Shown piece by piece: positions 11,790 through 24,523 of a stretch of DNA of 64,000 nucleotides. The DNA is from Muscardinus avellanarius. Taxonomy: Eukaryota; Chordata; Mammalia; Rodentia; Gliridae. Both the position numbers and the translations under genes were made by a program. The notes below the pieces were generated by a model. It was not told where the DNA came from and ran no database searches. It worked only from the letters and a program-made list of their open reading frames with translations. The stretch is from the NCBI GenBank assembly GCA_963383645.1, contig OY726560.1, positions 85,671,093 through 85,735,092 of the forward strand. The letters run 5' to 3'. Within the stretch, counting starts at the first letter, position 1. Each line of letters begins with the position of its first letter.

Positions 11790-14700
11790 TTAATTTTGTT
11801 TTTTAAAATTTAATTCTTATTTTTTTTATAAGTGGAACATATTGAGAGTGGTGTACATTTACATTGTCCTTCATACCCTTCCCCCTCTTCTCCCCCCCCA
11901 ATAGAGTGTCCAGGTTAATCATGTTGTATTTATGCTATTACACATATTCGTATGTAGCTCCTCCATTGAACAACCTCAGCTTTCTTCTCTCCTATCCTTC
12001 TGTACAAGCTTTGCTGAAACTTCCATTCCATCATCTGGAATCCCTCTGGTATTACCACTACTCCCTAGCTTGGGCATATTAGAGAAAACATATGTCCCTT
12101 CTCTTTCTGTGCTTGACTAATCTCACTTAACATAATGTTCTCTTCCATCTTCTTGCAAATGCTATTATTTTATTTTTTTATAGCTGAATAGAATTTCATT
12201 ATGTGTATTTCCCATAATTTTGCAATCCATCCGTCTGTTGATGGAGATCTGAGTTGGTTCCATATTTTGGCTATTACAAACTGTGCTGCTATGAACATGG
12301 GTATGCATATGTTAATGTAGTTCTCTGATTTTAACCTCTTTGGAAATATACCCAGGAGTGGTATAGCTGGGTCAAATGGTGGATCTGTTCCCAGTTTTCT
12401 AAGGAATCTCCATACTGATCTCCATAGTGGCTGAGCTACTTTGCACTCCCACCAACAGTGTAAAAGAGTTCCTTTTTCCCCACATCCTCACCAGGAATTG
12501 TTGTTGTTTGATTTCTTTATGTTTGCCACTCTGATTGGGGTTAGATGGAATCTCAGCATAATTTTGATTTGCATCTCCCTGATGGCAAGTGATGTTGAAC
12601 ATCTTTTCATGGCCATTTTTATCTCTTCTTTTGTGAAATGTCTATTCATTTCAGTGGCCCATTTCTTGATTGGGTTTTTTTGTTTTGCTAGTGTAGAGTC
12701 TTTTGAGCTCTTTGTACATTCTGTATATTAGCCCCCTATCAGAGTGGTGGCTGGTAAAGATTTTCTCCCATTCTGTAGGCTTCCTCTTTAGGTTCTTGAT
12801 GGTTTCCTTTGATGAGAATAAACTTTTTAGTTTGAAGAGATCCTGCTTATTAATTCTTGCTTTAATTTCCTGTGCTTTGGAAGTCTTACTGAGAAAGTTA
12901 CTTCCTGTACCTATATGTTGAAATGTAGATCCTACTCCTTTCTCTAATAACTTCAAGGTCTCTGGTCTAATTTCTAAGTCTTTGATCCATTTTGAGTTGA
13001 TTCCTGTGCATGGTGAGAAGGATTCAGATCCAACTTTCTACAAATGGATAGCCAGTTCTCCCAGCATCATTTATTGAAAAGGCTGTCTTTTCTCCAGCGT
13101 ATGAGTTTGGTCCCTTTGTCAAAGATCAGTTGACTATAGATGTGTGGGTTTATTTCTGTATCTTCTATTCTGTTTCACTGGTCAGTCTGCCTATTGTTGT
13201 GCCAATACCATGCTGTTTTTACTACTATTGCTCTATAGTATAATTTGAAGTCCAGTATTGTGATGCCTCCAGCCTGGTTCTTATTGCTGAGAATGGCTTT
13301 GGCTATTCTGGGTCTTTTCTTCCTCCATACAAAATTCATAACTGACTTTTCCAGGTCTATGAGAAATGCTGTTAGTATTTTAATGGGGATTTCATTGAAT
13401 CTATAGATCACTTTTGGGAGAATGGCCATTTTGATGATATGAATTCTGCCTATCCATGAGCAAGGGAGATCTTTCCTTCTTCCATTTCTTTCTTTAATGT
13501 TTTGTAGTTTTCTCTGTAGAGGTCTTTTACATCTTTGGTTATGTTTATTCCTAGGTATTTTATTGGTTTAGAGGTTATAGTAAATGGACTTGTTTTATTT
13601 CTTTGGTTGTGGATTCATTGTTGGCATAGAGAAAAACAACTGATTTCTTTTGTATCCTGCAACTTTGCTGAATTGGTTAATCAGCTCCAGAAGTCTTTTG
13701 CTTGAGTTCATTGGATCTACTAGATAAAGGATCATATCATCTTCAAATAAGGATAGTTTTAGCTCCTCTCTTCCTATTTGAATTCCTTTTCTTGTCTTAT
13801 TGCTGTGGCATGAGTCTCAAGGACTAAATTGAAAAGTAGAGGTGATAATGGGCATCCTTGTCTTGTGCCTGATTTTAAAGGGAATTCTTGCAGTTTTTTC
13901 CCATTCAATATGATGTTGCCTTTGGGTTTATTGTATATAGCCTTAATGATGTTGAAATATGTTCCTTCTATTCCAATTTTCTGCAGTGTTTCTAACATAA
14001 TTGGGGGTTGGATTTTGTTGAATGCTTTTTCAACATCTATTGATATTATCATGTGTTTTTTGCTCTTAGTTGTATTTATGTGGTGAATCACATGTATTGA
14101 TTTTCATATGTTGAACCAGCCTTGCTTTTCTGGGATGAAACCAACTTGGTCATGGTATACAATTCTCTTGATATGGTTTTGAATGCGTATAGCTAGTATT
14201 TTGTTTAGAATTTTTGTGTCTATGTTCATTAAGAATATTGGTCTGTAATTTTTCTTTCTTGAAGTATCTTTATTTGGTTTGGGGATTGATGTGATACTGG
14301 CCTCATAGAAGGAATTAGGAGAATTCCATCTCTTTCAATTTCCCAGAACAAGTTGTGAAGTATTGGTATTAGTTCTTCACTGAAAGGTTTGTAGAATTCA
14401 GCTGGGAACCCATCGAGACCTGGGCTTTTCTTTGTTGCCAGAATTTTGATTGCTGTTTCTATTTCTTTGTTTGCTATTGGTTGTTTTAGGCTTGCTATGT
14501 CCTCTTGGTTCAGTTTAGGTAGGTTATATATACTTAGAAATCTATTGATTTCTTCCACGTTTTCCAGTCTGTTGGAGTATAAATTCTCAAAATAGTTTCT
14601 AATAATCCTTTGAATTTCCCCTCTGTCTGTGGTGATATCTCCTTTTCATTTCTGATTTTAATAATTTTTTGAGTTGGTTCTCTCTTTCTTTTGATTAGGT

Positions 14701-15535
14701 TGGCCAGGGGTTTGTCAATCCCATTGATCTTCTCAAAGAACCAGCTTGTTGTTTTGTTAATTCTTTGAATTGTTTTTTTGTTCTCTATTTAATTTATTTC
14801 TGCTCTGATTTTAATAATTTCCTGCCTTCTGCTGGCTTTGGGATTAGACTGTTACAGTCTTTCTAGGACCTTGAGTTTTATAATTAGGTTGTTTGCTTGG
14901 TGGCTTCCTGTTTTTCTTATGTGGGCACTCAATGCTCTAAACTTTCCTCTCAACACTGCCTTCAAATTGTCCCATAGATTTTGGTAAGTTGTGTCTCTGT
15001 TTTCATTTATTTCCATAAGTTTTTTATTTCTTTCCTAATTTCCGCTCTTACCCATTCATTGTTCAAGAGTCTATCATTCAATCTCCATGTATTTGAATAG
15101 TTTATTTTGAATTTCCTGTTGTTGATTTCTACTTTCATTCCATTATGGCCTGAAAAGATGCAAGGAATTATATTATATCTTTTTGAATTTTCTGGAGCTT
15201 TCTTTGTGTCCCAGGATGTGATCTATTTTGGAGAAGGTTCTGTGGGATGATGAGAAGAATGTATTCTGTAGTTCCTGGATGAAATATTCTGTATATGTCT
15301 ATTAGATCCATTTGGTTTATAGTTTTCTATAGTTGTAAAGAGCTTTTATTCATCTTTTGCCTTGAAGATCGATCCAGTGGTATGAGAGGTGTATTAAAGT
15401 CTCCCAGAATTATTGTATTTGGGTCTATTTGAGATCTGATGTCCAGAAGGGTTTGTTTTACAAATGTGGTTGCATTCATATGTGGGGCATAAACATTTAC
15501 TATCATTGTATTTTCTTGGTGTATTGTTCCTTTAC
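11790..15535 (-). mobile_element. L1, 3' UTR to endonuclease domain of ORF2
   Basis: Colinear in reverse with the young L1 at 61035-63053 and extending further upstream. Order on plus: 3' UTR with a C-rich tract (11878-11900), ORF2 C-terminus, reverse transcriptase (13700-14560) and endonuclease (15370-15535). ORF2 is broken into many short frames. Similarity to this lineage ends abruptly near 15535 inside the endonuclease domain. Confidence 0.92.
12400..15535 (-). pseudogene. L1 ORF2p (endonuclease/reverse transcriptase), multiply broken
   Basis: ORF2 encodes the L1 endonuclease and reverse transcriptase that copies L1 and SINE RNA into DNA. Recognisable pieces, N- to C-terminal: endonuclease segment with 'NTIILGDFNTPL' (15327-15535); RT segments at 14229-14558 ('KSPGLDGFPAEFYK') and 13774-14091 ('[19 protein letters not shown]'); catalytic box reading FEDD at about 13740 where active L1s have FADD; thumb segment 13175-13429 ('[17 protein letters not shown]'); and the C-terminal region at 12400-12960. 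Frameshifts and stops separate these pieces. The N-terminal part of the endonuclease is missing. Confidence 0.9.
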
Positions 15536-17215
15536 TTAAAGAAATAAACCATAAAGAAGCAGATTTCAGAACCAAAGAAGAGAGGAAAGTGATCAGAGGG
15601 GATTCTAAGTAAAGAAGAAAGAGAAAACTACCAAACAGATGACCTCTTAGCTCATCTTTCATATCCTCTAGACTTGTTTTAAATCCTTTCATCATATTGT
15701 AGATCAAGGTTTGGAACTCCCTTCTTGCATTTCTTGTAGGTCAGTATTCATGACTTCTGTCATTTCTCCACTATTCCTGGTTCTCATATTTTCAAAGTTC
15801 TCAGGCCTGTTTTTCTGATGTCTTCCCATCATTTGTGGGTATTATGTTTAGTCCAGTCTTAGTAATATGAATTTAGAAAAGTCAACCGGTAAGCAGTACT
15901 TTTTCGAGTGGTGATGGTTGGGTGATGGTGGAGTAGCTAGGGTGATGGATGCAGGAGTCAGGTAAGGTAGAGAATATAATTAGGTTGTGGAAGAATTTCA
16001 GTATAATAATGTTGTATCAGGTTGAGAATGGGAGAAGTTTAGGTAGTAAGACTCTTGTATTTATTGGAATATTTAAGTATGCAGATGCAAGAAACTTTGT
16101 GTATTAAACAAAGAGATACAGTTAGGGGACAAAGAGAAAGTTTTGAGGGAAGATAGTATATAGCCTAAATTGAAGACTTTGTAGAAGGAGTGGGGGAAAG
16201 GAGCAAAGCCAAACAGATAAAGAAACAAAATAAGGTACAAAGACTAACTGTTATACATCATGTATAAACAACAACGTTCACAGAAACAAAAATAAACCGC
16301 TAAGAGAGAACAAAAAGGGTTAAGAAAATAAAAAGGATAAAAATAAAATAAAATAAGATAAAATAAAATAAAACAAGACCAACTAACCACCATGTGGTAT
16401 GAAGTGAAAGCACCAAACAAAGAAACCCAAATATAAGTAAAAAAGAAGAAACAAAAGATTATCCCCACAGAAAACCAAAAACCAAAACAAACCCAAAGAC
16501 CAAAAAATAAAACAAACAATACAAAACAGCAACAATAAAAAATAAAATATAAAAACATAAAAATAATTAAAAAATAAAAAATAACAGTCCTACTACATTA
16601 CAAATATATGATGTATATGCCAATGTCTTGTATTTGCTTGGAGCAAACCCTTGTGGCCCTGTGCAGGTATCGCATCTTAATCACTCTTCTGTGACGAGTT
16701 GAAATTGCCCCCTAAGTGCACACTGGCACCCACAGTTATTGCTGTGTCTGGTGGCACTCACTATGTGTTCTCTGGGTTCTGTGGCTCATCTGATCTCACG
16801 CTGTCACCTGGCAGCCCAATCTGGGGCTCTGAAGTTCTGGTAGCCCTTCCATATCCTGCTGATTCTCTGCTCGCATGGTTAGCAGGTCTGCTTCTGGGTC
16901 CCTAAAGGTCTCCGGGCGCCTCTGCAGGGACTGCCTCTTGTGGGGAAATGATGCTGCTCAGGAGTTCGAGTGAGCTTGCAGCTTAAGATGTTGGAGCTCT
17001 ATGGCCACTTTCAGTCTCTAGGGCCAATCTCAGAGTGCCAGGGTCCCCAAAACCCTATTTGGGCCAGCGGCCCAGTGGCTGCCTGTGTCTGCAGCCCAGC
17101 AGCCTACTGCATCTTCAGCTCACTTTCTGCTTTCTTTTTGTGTTGTGGTGAACCTTTCAGTTCAGAGTTATTGGATTTATTCCACCATAGTCCCTGAGTC
17201 TGTTTTGGGTCATAC
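15536..17215 (-). mobile_element. L1 5' region: ORF1 N-terminus and 5' UTR of a second lineage
   Basis: Read on minus, an ORF1-like start (MGRHQKNRPENFENM) lies near 15831 and is followed by Glu/Asp-rich sequence. Upstream of it are A-rich, then GC-rich, 5' UTR sequences to about 17215. This ORF1 start differs from the MGKRNNN type seen elsewhere. The landmark 'gtggccctg' followed by GC-rich text recurs at about 33240 in the L1 at 32190-34062. It abuts the ORF2 fragment ending at 15535, so the two are joined by deletion or rearrangement. Confidence 0.6.
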
Positions 17216-17329
17216 ATTGAATTTAATTTTCTTTATTAAGGCACTGCCTTCTCAGTAGTTGAACTTAATTTGCTTCAGCTAGTGAGATATGCTGTGTCTC
17301 TTCATCGCCAATTTTTTCTAAGAAGCTCA

Positions 17330-18118
17330 GAATAATTTTGATTTGCATCTCCTTAATGGCTAATTATGTTGAACATTTTTATGTATCTATTGGCCACTTG
17401 TATCTCTTCTTTTGTGAAGTGTCTATTCAATTCAGTTGCTCATTTTTTGATTGGGTTATTTGTTTTGCTAGTGTAGAGTCGTTTGAGCTCTTTGTATATT
17501 CTGGATATTAGCCCTCTATCAGAGTGGTGGCTGTTAAAGATCTTCTTCCATTCTATAGGATTTCTCTTTAGATTATTGATGGATTCCTTTAATGAGAATA
17601 AAGGTTTCAATTTGATTCCATCCAACTTGTTAATTCTTGTTTTAATTTCCTGTGCTTTGGAGGTCCTGTTGAGGAAGTTACTACCTGTGACATATGTTGG
17701 AGCATTAAGCCTATGCCCTCCTCTAATATCTTTACAGTCTCTGGCCTAATTTTCAAGTCTTTGTTCCATCTTAAGTTGATTCCTGTGCATGGTGAGAAGT
17801 AAGGATTTAGTTCCATCTTTCTAAAAATGGATAGCCATTTTTCCCAGCACCATTTGTTGAAAAGTCTGTCTTTTCTCCAGGGTACAAGTTTGGACCCTTT
17901 GCCAAAGATCAAGTGATTTTAAGTGTTTGGATATGTTTCTGTATCTTCTATTCTGTTCCATTGGTCTGTGTGCCTGTTGTTGTGCCAATACCATGCTGTT
18001 TTAATTACTATTGCTCTATAGTATAACTTGAAGTCAGGGAATGTGATGTCTCCTTTATGGTTTTTATTGCTGAGAATTTCTTTGGCTATTCTCGGTCTTT
18101 TCTTTCTCCATATAAAGT
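17330..18118 (-). mobile_element. L1 ORF2 C-terminal fragment (resumes at 18336)
   Basis: Colinear in reverse with 61840-62630 of the young L1: 'gatttgcatctccttaatgg', 'tagtgtagagtcgtttgagc', 'gcctgttgttgtgccaatac'. Fragments 17440-17625, 17607-17912 and 17919-18146 encode decayed ORF2 pieces. A SINE interrupts it at 18119, and L1 sequence continues at 18336-18390. Confidence 0.88.
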
Positions 18119-18335
18119 TTATGACTGGCCAGATGTGGTGGCACATGCTTGTATTTCCAGCATTTGGGAGGCTGAGACAGCAGGATTGCAGTACATGGCC
18201 AGTATCAGCTACTTAGTGAGGCGCTTTGCAACTCAGTGAGACCTTGTTTCAAAATAAGGAATAAAAAATAGGGCTGGGTGTAGCTCAAGGGTAAAATCAT
18301 TCTGAGTTCCATCCCCAGTACTACAAAGAAAAAAA
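18119..18335 (+). mobile_element. Dimeric SINE inserted in L1
   Basis: Full dimer: 'ccagatgtggtggcacatgc' left half, 'ttgtttcaaaataagga' linker, right half 'gggctgggtgtagctcaagg' and 'gttccatccccagtac', then A-rich tail. L1 sequence lies on both sides with a short shared 'atgact' at the junctions. Confidence 0.88.
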
Positions 18336-18390
18336 TCATGACTAATATTTCTAGGTCTATGAAGAATATCTTTGGGAGAATTTTATGTAT
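18336..18390 (-). mobile_element. L1 ORF2 remnant after SINE insertion
   Basis: 'catgactaatatttctaggtctatgaagaa' on plus, read in pieces, continues the L1 interrupted at 18118. It matches about 62627-62680 of the young copy. Similarity fades by about 18390. Confidence 0.7.
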
Positions 18391-18605
18391 ATATAGCAAA
18401 CATTCAGTCAAGGTGAAGGCTATTGTTGGTGAAGGGTCCCTGAAAGGCATGTAAAAGCACTTAATAAAGAGCAGAGTCAAGAATTCTGAAGATAGAGGGC
18501 CCAACCCACAGAAGATGATCACAGGCAGGCAGAGACAAATGGTACAGACTGGGAAAGATGAATCTTTGTGGAATTTGACCTTTCAAAAACCTTTGGTGGC
18601 AATAG
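18391..18605. other. Unassigned DNA
   Basis: Short single-copy-like stretch between an L1 and a SINE; nothing recognised. Confidence 0.4.
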
Positions 18606-18609
18606 AAAA

Positions 18610-18815
18610 GAAAAAAAAGAATTTTTTTCTCTCTCTTTTTTTGTGAAACTGGGAATTAAATCTGGTGATTCTACCTTTCCCCTACACCCCCAGCCTTATT
18701 TTATTTTATTTTTTTAATTTTGAAAAAGGCTCTCACTAAGTTACCCCTTGGTGGCCCCAAATTGTGTCCTCCTGCCTCAGCCTTCCAAATACTGGTTTTA
18801 CAAGTCCAAGCCTCC
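18610..18815 (-). mobile_element. Dimeric SINE (old)
   Basis: Reverse-oriented: degenerate ID half ('aaactgggaattaaatctgg', 'cacccccagccttatttta') then B1 half ('ctcctgcctcagccttccaa'). Confidence 0.8.
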
Positions 18816-20055
18816 AAGCATGTTTATTTTAATAATATAAAACAAAGAAGTTATAAAATAATACATATGCTGATTATACATATGCTGATTATAAATTGTT
18901 ATATTGTGAACCATCTTTATAAAAGATATGTGGGTACACTTCATGTGAAATCAGGGGACAGATAAACTCATGCTTATCAAAATCCAAAGTAATATTTCCC
19001 TCCACAAATCACACATATCTTCAAAGGAGCATGTTATATTTAGATAGAAAATGTTCCATAAATAGTTTATTTATCAATGTTTGGAGCTGATGTAATTGAG
19101 GAATGAGGGTTGTATTCTCAGCAGTGGATAAATTCATTGTAATAGATTTATCTGGGCAGTGACCCAGACCAATAGAGTATGGTTGGAAGTAGGTCCCTAG
19201 GCATGTGGCCTTGAGTGTTATATATTGTTCTTCCTCTCAAGGCTCATTCTCCCTTGCTGCCACCTGCATGGTGTGAGAAGTACAACCAGTGTCCTCTCCC
19301 TTTCTCTACTTTCTGTCGTCATGTCCTGAGATCCTAGGTCCCTGGCTTTACATGGACTACATCTAAAACTGTAAGAAAATAAATCTTCTTTTCTGTAAGT
19401 TACGGTCATTCAGATTATAGATGCAATAATGCTGACATGGAAAACATTGGAACAGAGCATTTCCTGCTAATATTATTAAAGATATGAGAAGCAGGGGGAA
19501 CACAGAGAAACATAACAAGTGCAGTGTGCATATGAATCTGTATTACTTCCAACCTCACTGTGATGTATGATTGCAATGCAGCAGTCAAATTATATTTTTA
19601 AAAAGTTAGCAAAGTAACTCTCTCCTATAATTTTGTTCACTACTCAGTGGATAATTAATCTTCACATTCTGCTCATTATATGTTTTGGAAAAAAATAAAA
19701 AGAAGCAGTATTAATCTTGAGAGGAAGAGTAACCATATAAAAAGATAATAGTTCATTTCCATACAGTCTTTGACTAAAATGAGTTCTTTAAAAAAATAAA
19801 ACACTTTGACAAAAAATAATTTCCCCTGAGATTTTGGTGCTGAAGGAAGTAAAAAGTTTGTGCATCTCATAGACTGCTGTGGGTTTTTGGATCCAAGAAA
19901 GGTGAACTGGGAAGTCCTCCTGCTCCATCCATCAGCATCTGCTGAACTCCTCTGCCCTTTTCTCCTTTAGGGATTAAGACTTCAAAGACACTGTTCACTG
20001 AGAAGAAAAGGCACCTGTTTCAAAATCTCTAAAGTGGGATGAGTCTGATTGTAAT
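18816..20055. other. Unassigned DNA with one possible LTR-like remnant
   Basis: No gene seen. At about 19195-19410, 'aaaactgtaagaaaataaatc' preceded by a 'gcatggtgtgagaag' region recalls the 3' end of mammalian-wide MaLR-type LTRs, but the match is from memory of the pattern and weak. Confidence 0.3.
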
Positions 20056-21819
20056 TCTAGGATTTCACTTTTTGATGCAAAAATCCCTCAGCTTTTTTAT
20101 TCTTAGCCTTTCATGCTTGCTCTGGACATTTTTCATGCACTTATTGGCCATTTGAATTTCTTCTTTTGTGAAGTGCCTATTTAGTTCACTTGCCAATTTT
20201 GTTATTGGATGCCTTGTTTTCTTAGTGTTGAGTTTCTTGAGTTCTCTGTATATTCTAGATATTAGTTCTCTATCGGTAGTGTAGGTGGCAAAAATCTCCC
20301 ATTCTGTTGGCTCTCGATTGAGGTTCTTGACAGTTTCCTTTGCTGAACTGAAGCTCTTCAGTTTCATGCAATCCCATGTATTGATTCGCCTTTTAATTTG
20401 TTGTGCCTTTGGGGTCTTGTTGAGAAAGTGTTTATCTGTGCCTATGTGTTGCAGTGTTGGATCTATGGCCTCTTCAAGGAGATTCAAGGTCTCTGGTTTA
20501 ATTTCCAAGTCTTTGATCAATCTTGAATTGACTCTTATGCAGTGTGAGAAAGTGGGATTAATTTCCAATTTTCTGCATGTGGTTAACTTGTTTTGCCAAC
20601 TCCATTTGTTTAAGAGGCTCTCTTTTTTCCAGTGTATGATTTTGGACCCTTTGTCCAAATTCAATTGGCTGTAAGTGTGTGGATTTGTTTCTTGGTCTTG
20701 TATTCTGCTCCACTGGTCTATGTATCTGTTTTTGTTCCAGCACCATGCTGTTTTTATAATTACAATGGCTTTGTAGTATAGTTTAAAGTCAGGTATTGTG
20801 ATTCCTCCTGCCTGGTTTTTGTTGCTGAGGACTACTTTGGCTATTCTGGGTTTTTGTTGTTCCACATGAACTTAAGGACTAATTTTTCCTATGTCTGTGA
20901 GGAATAATCTTGGTAATTTAATGGGCTCTGCGTAAAATCTATAGATCACTTTTGGAAGTATGGCCCTTTGAATGATATTTATTCTGCCTATCCATAAACA
21001 TGGAATACATTTTCATCTTCTAAGATATTCTTTGGTTTCTTTTTTCAGTGTTTTATAATTTTCTTTGTAGAGGTCTTTTACCTCCTTGGTTAAGTTTATT
21101 CCTAAGTATTTTATTATTTTTTTGTGGAAAATCCTGGGTGGAAGTGTTTTCTGAATTACTTTTTCAGTGGATTTATGGATTTTGTACAGAAAAGCTTCTG
21201 ATATCTTGAGATTGATTTTGTATCCAGACACATTGTTTAATTTGTTGATAAGTTCTGTAAGCTTTTTAGTTGAGTTTGTTGCATTTTCTAAATGTAGTAT
21301 CATGTTATCTGAAAATACTGAAAGTTTGAGTTCTTCTATTTGTACTCCTCTGATTTCCTTTTCTTGCCTTATTGCTTTGGCTAGAGTCTCTAGTACTATA
21401 TTGAAGACAAGTGGCGATAAAGGACATCCTTGTCTTGTTTCTGTTTTTAGGGGGAATTCTTGAAGTTTCTCCCCATTTAATATGATGTTGGCTATGAGCT
21501 AATTGTAGATTGCCTTTATGATGGTGAGATAGGTTCCTTGTATTCCAGTTCTCTGCAGTGGTTTTATCATAAATGGACATTGGATTTCATCAAATGCTTT
21601 TTCAGCATCTATTGAAATGATCATGTGATTTTTGTGTTTGATTCTATTTATATTATGAGTTACATGGATTGATTTTTGTATATTGAACCAGCCTTGCCTT
21701 CCTGGTCATGGTGTATGATTTTATGTGTTTTTTAATGCATGTTGCTAGTATTTTGTTTAGTAATTTTGCATCTAAGTTCATTGGAGATATAGGCTTGTAG
21801 TTTTTCTTCCTTTGCAGGT

Positions 21820-22018
21820 CTAGGAATGGAACCAAGAAGCATTTGACCTCCAAGCTGTACCCCTGCCCAATTTTTTAATACTTTATTTTAAAACAGGGTC
21901 TCACTGAGTTGCAGAGGGCCTCACAATGTAGCTGAGGCTGTCTGGGAACCGCCATCCTCCAGTCTCAGCCTCCCGAATGCTGGGATTACAAGCGTTTGCC
22001 ACCATGCCCTGCTCACTT
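21820..22018 (-). mobile_element. SINE inserted in L1 ORF2
   Basis: Reverse B1-dID copy: 'aagctgtacccctgcccaat', 'aaaacagggtctcactgagt', 'gggattacaagcgtttgcca'. L1 RT sequence resumes at about 22019 ('ttttttctatttcatgaaag'). Confidence 0.88.
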
Positions 22019-22366
22019 TTTTCTATTTCATGAAAGAGTTTGAGGAGTATTGGGGTTAGCTCTTCTATAACGATTTTGTAAAATTCACTTGGGAAAACAT
22101 ATGGTCCTGGGATTTTCTTTGATGGTAAGCTCTTTATTGTTGTTTCTATCTCTTTGATTGCTATTGGTTGATTTAAATTTTCTGTATCTTTTGACTCAGT
22201 TTTTATTTGTCTAGAAAGTTGTCAATTAACAAGTAACACACTTGCAGTAGTTTTTTCCATTTTGGTGGAGTATAGTTTTTTAAAGTAGTTTCTGATAATC
22301 CTCTGGATTTCTACCCTGTCAGTAGTAATGTCTTCTCTTTCATCTCTTATTTTCATAATTAGGGTA

Positions 22367-22370
<4 letters not shown>

Positions 22371-22426
<56 letters not shown>
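22371..22426. repeat. (TC)n microsatellite inside L1
   Basis: About 28 pure TC units inside decayed L1 ORF2. The Arg-Glu repeat frame on the minus strand is just its translation. Confidence 0.97.
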
Positions 22427-22434
<8 letters not shown>

Positions 22435-23604
22435 TTGGTGGTTATTGTTTTATCTATCTTGTTAATTTTTTAATAAACCAGCTTTTGGTTTTATTGATCT
22501 TCTGCACTGTATTTTATTTTCTACTTCAGTTTTGCTTTGATTTTAATAATTTCCTGTCCTCTACTGGCTTTGAGGTTAGATTGCTCTGGTTTTTCAAGGG
22601 CTTTGAGGTGTGTCATTAGGTTATTTATTTGAAGATTTTCTGTTTTTATTATGTGAGCACTCAGTGCTATAATTTTCCTCTTAATACTGCCTTTAAAGTG
22701 TTGCAGAGCTTTTGATATGTTGTGTCTCAATTTTTGTTTCAAGAAAGTTCTTTATTTTACCTCTTACATCTTCTATGACCCATTCTTCATTCATAAGTGT
22801 GGTGTTCAGTCTCCATATGTTTATGTGGTTGCTCTGGGCCTTCTTATAGTTGATTTCTAATTTCATTCCATTATGATCTGAAATGACACAGGGAAGTATG
22901 TTACATTTTTTTTTTGTATTTGCTAGTGCCCATTTTTTGGCCCAGGATGTGATGTGTTTTGGAGAAGGTTCTGTGAGGAGCTGAGAAAAATGTAAACTCC
23001 ACTGTAGTTGGGTAAAATATTATCTATGTGTCCAACAGGTCTATTTGATTAATGGTGTTCTTTAGGTTTGAGGCATCTTTACTGACCTTTTGTCCGGAAG
23101 ATTGGTCTAATGGTGTGAGAGGTGTGTTGAAGTCTCCCAGTATTCTTGTATTGGAATTTATGTATGACTTCATGTCACAAAGAGTTTGTTTTATGAAAGT
23201 AGCCACACCCATGTTTGTGAAATAGATGTTGATCATTGCTATTTCCGCTTGCTGGATTATTACTTTTTACCAGTAAAAAATGATCTTTTTTGTCTCTTCT
23301 AATAAGCTTGGTCTTGGTGTCTAAGTTGTCCGATATCATAATTGCTACTCCTGCTTTCCTTTTAGTTCCATTAGCATGGATACCTTGCCCCAGTCCTTTA
23401 CCTTAAGTTCGTTACTATATTTACTTGTAAGTTGTGTTTCTTGCAAGCATCAGATAGATAGATTCTGTTTTTTTAATAGATATTGCCACTTCTTTAGGTC
23501 TTTTTATTGAGGAGTTGAGGCCATTTACATTCAGTGTGATTATTGAGAGATGATTTTTAATCCTAACATGTTAAAATTTTATTTCTGTTTCAGATGCTGT
23601 TTAT

Positions 23605-24523
23605 TCTTCTTTGCTTAGTTGTCTGCTGAATGGAAATTCTTATTTCACTAATTCTGGTGTGTATTACCTATTTCTTCTTTGTAGTTAATCTCTTTGAGTA
23701 CTTTCTCTTGTGCTGGTTTTGAAGACATAAATTCCTTCAGTTTGTGTTTGTCATGGAAGCTTCTTATTTCCCCATCTAATTTGAAAGATAGTTTGGAAGG
23801 GTAGGAAATTATTGGATGGAAGTTGATTTCTTTCAGAGTTTGGAGTATGTTACTTAAGGCCCTTCTGGCTTTCATGACTTGTTCTGGGAATTCTGGAGTG
23901 ATTCTAATTGGTCTGCTTCTGAATGTCACTTGGCCGTTTGTTTTATTGCATTTAAGATTCTCTCCTTGGCTTCTACTTTCAACATTATGACTATTATGTT
24001 ACATGGAAAACCTTTTCTCTGACCTTGTCTAAATAGAGTTCTATAAGTTTCCTGAACTTGTGTATTGACCTCTTGCTCTATGTTTGGGAAATTTTTTGCT
24101 ATTACTTCTTTGAAAAGATTATTGATCCCTTTGTTTTCCCCTCTTTTCCCTCCTATATTCTGATTATTCTTATGTTAGCTCTCTTAAAATGGGCCCATAA
24201 TTCTTCAATGTCTAATTCCTCCTGTTGAATTTTTTTTTCTTTGATAAACTATGCATTCTTTTTTGGAGTGATCATCTAGGAGTGAGATTCTATTCTACAT
24301 GTCCTCTAATCAATTATTTATAGTTTGAATTGATGCCTTTACTTCAGTGATTACATCCTTTTTTTCTTTCAGAATCTCTCTAAATTCTTTTGAATGTCTT
24401 GTATTATTTCTGCATTTATATTCCTGATTTCATCTTTTGGAGATCTTTACATTTCTGTTTTATCAGGTTCTGATATTGTGGGGTTGTGGGAGCTCATTGC
24501 TCCATTGTTGTTCCTCCTTCCCA
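23605..24523 (-). pseudogene. L1 ORF1, broken
   Basis: Start region MGRRNNNGAM near 24523, with in-frame stops in the coiled-coil part. The C-terminal RNA-binding part is open at 23648-23929 ('RSRPIRITPEFPEQVMKARR', 'FHDKHKLKEFMSSKPAQEKV') and closely parallels the plus-strand copy at 10229-10600. It codes for the ORF1 chaperone family but is not translatable as a whole. Confidence 0.82.

Larger units (their letters stand above)
20065..23300 (-). pseudogene. L1 ORF2, broken; open 266-residue thumb segment
   Basis: Pieces in order: endonuclease segment 23024-23236 ('NTRILGDFNTPLTPLDQSS'); RT segments around 22060-22430 and 21300-21850; an RT catalytic box reading FSDN at about 21300, where active elements have FADD; then a 96-residue piece (21013-21303) and a 266-residue open stretch 20065-20865 covering the post-RT thumb-like region ('[17 protein letters not shown]', 'FLNKTPKAQQIKRRINTWD'). 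The Cys-rich C-terminus is missing. Loss of the second catalytic Asp and several breaks show it is dead. Confidence 0.88.

Noticed and set aside
16244..16558. Phe-rich 104-residue minus-strand frame
   Set aside because: Shadow of an A-rich stretch in an L1 5' UTR; no domain.
22222..22428. Arg-Glu repeat frame
   Set aside because: Translation of (TC)n inside a dead L1.
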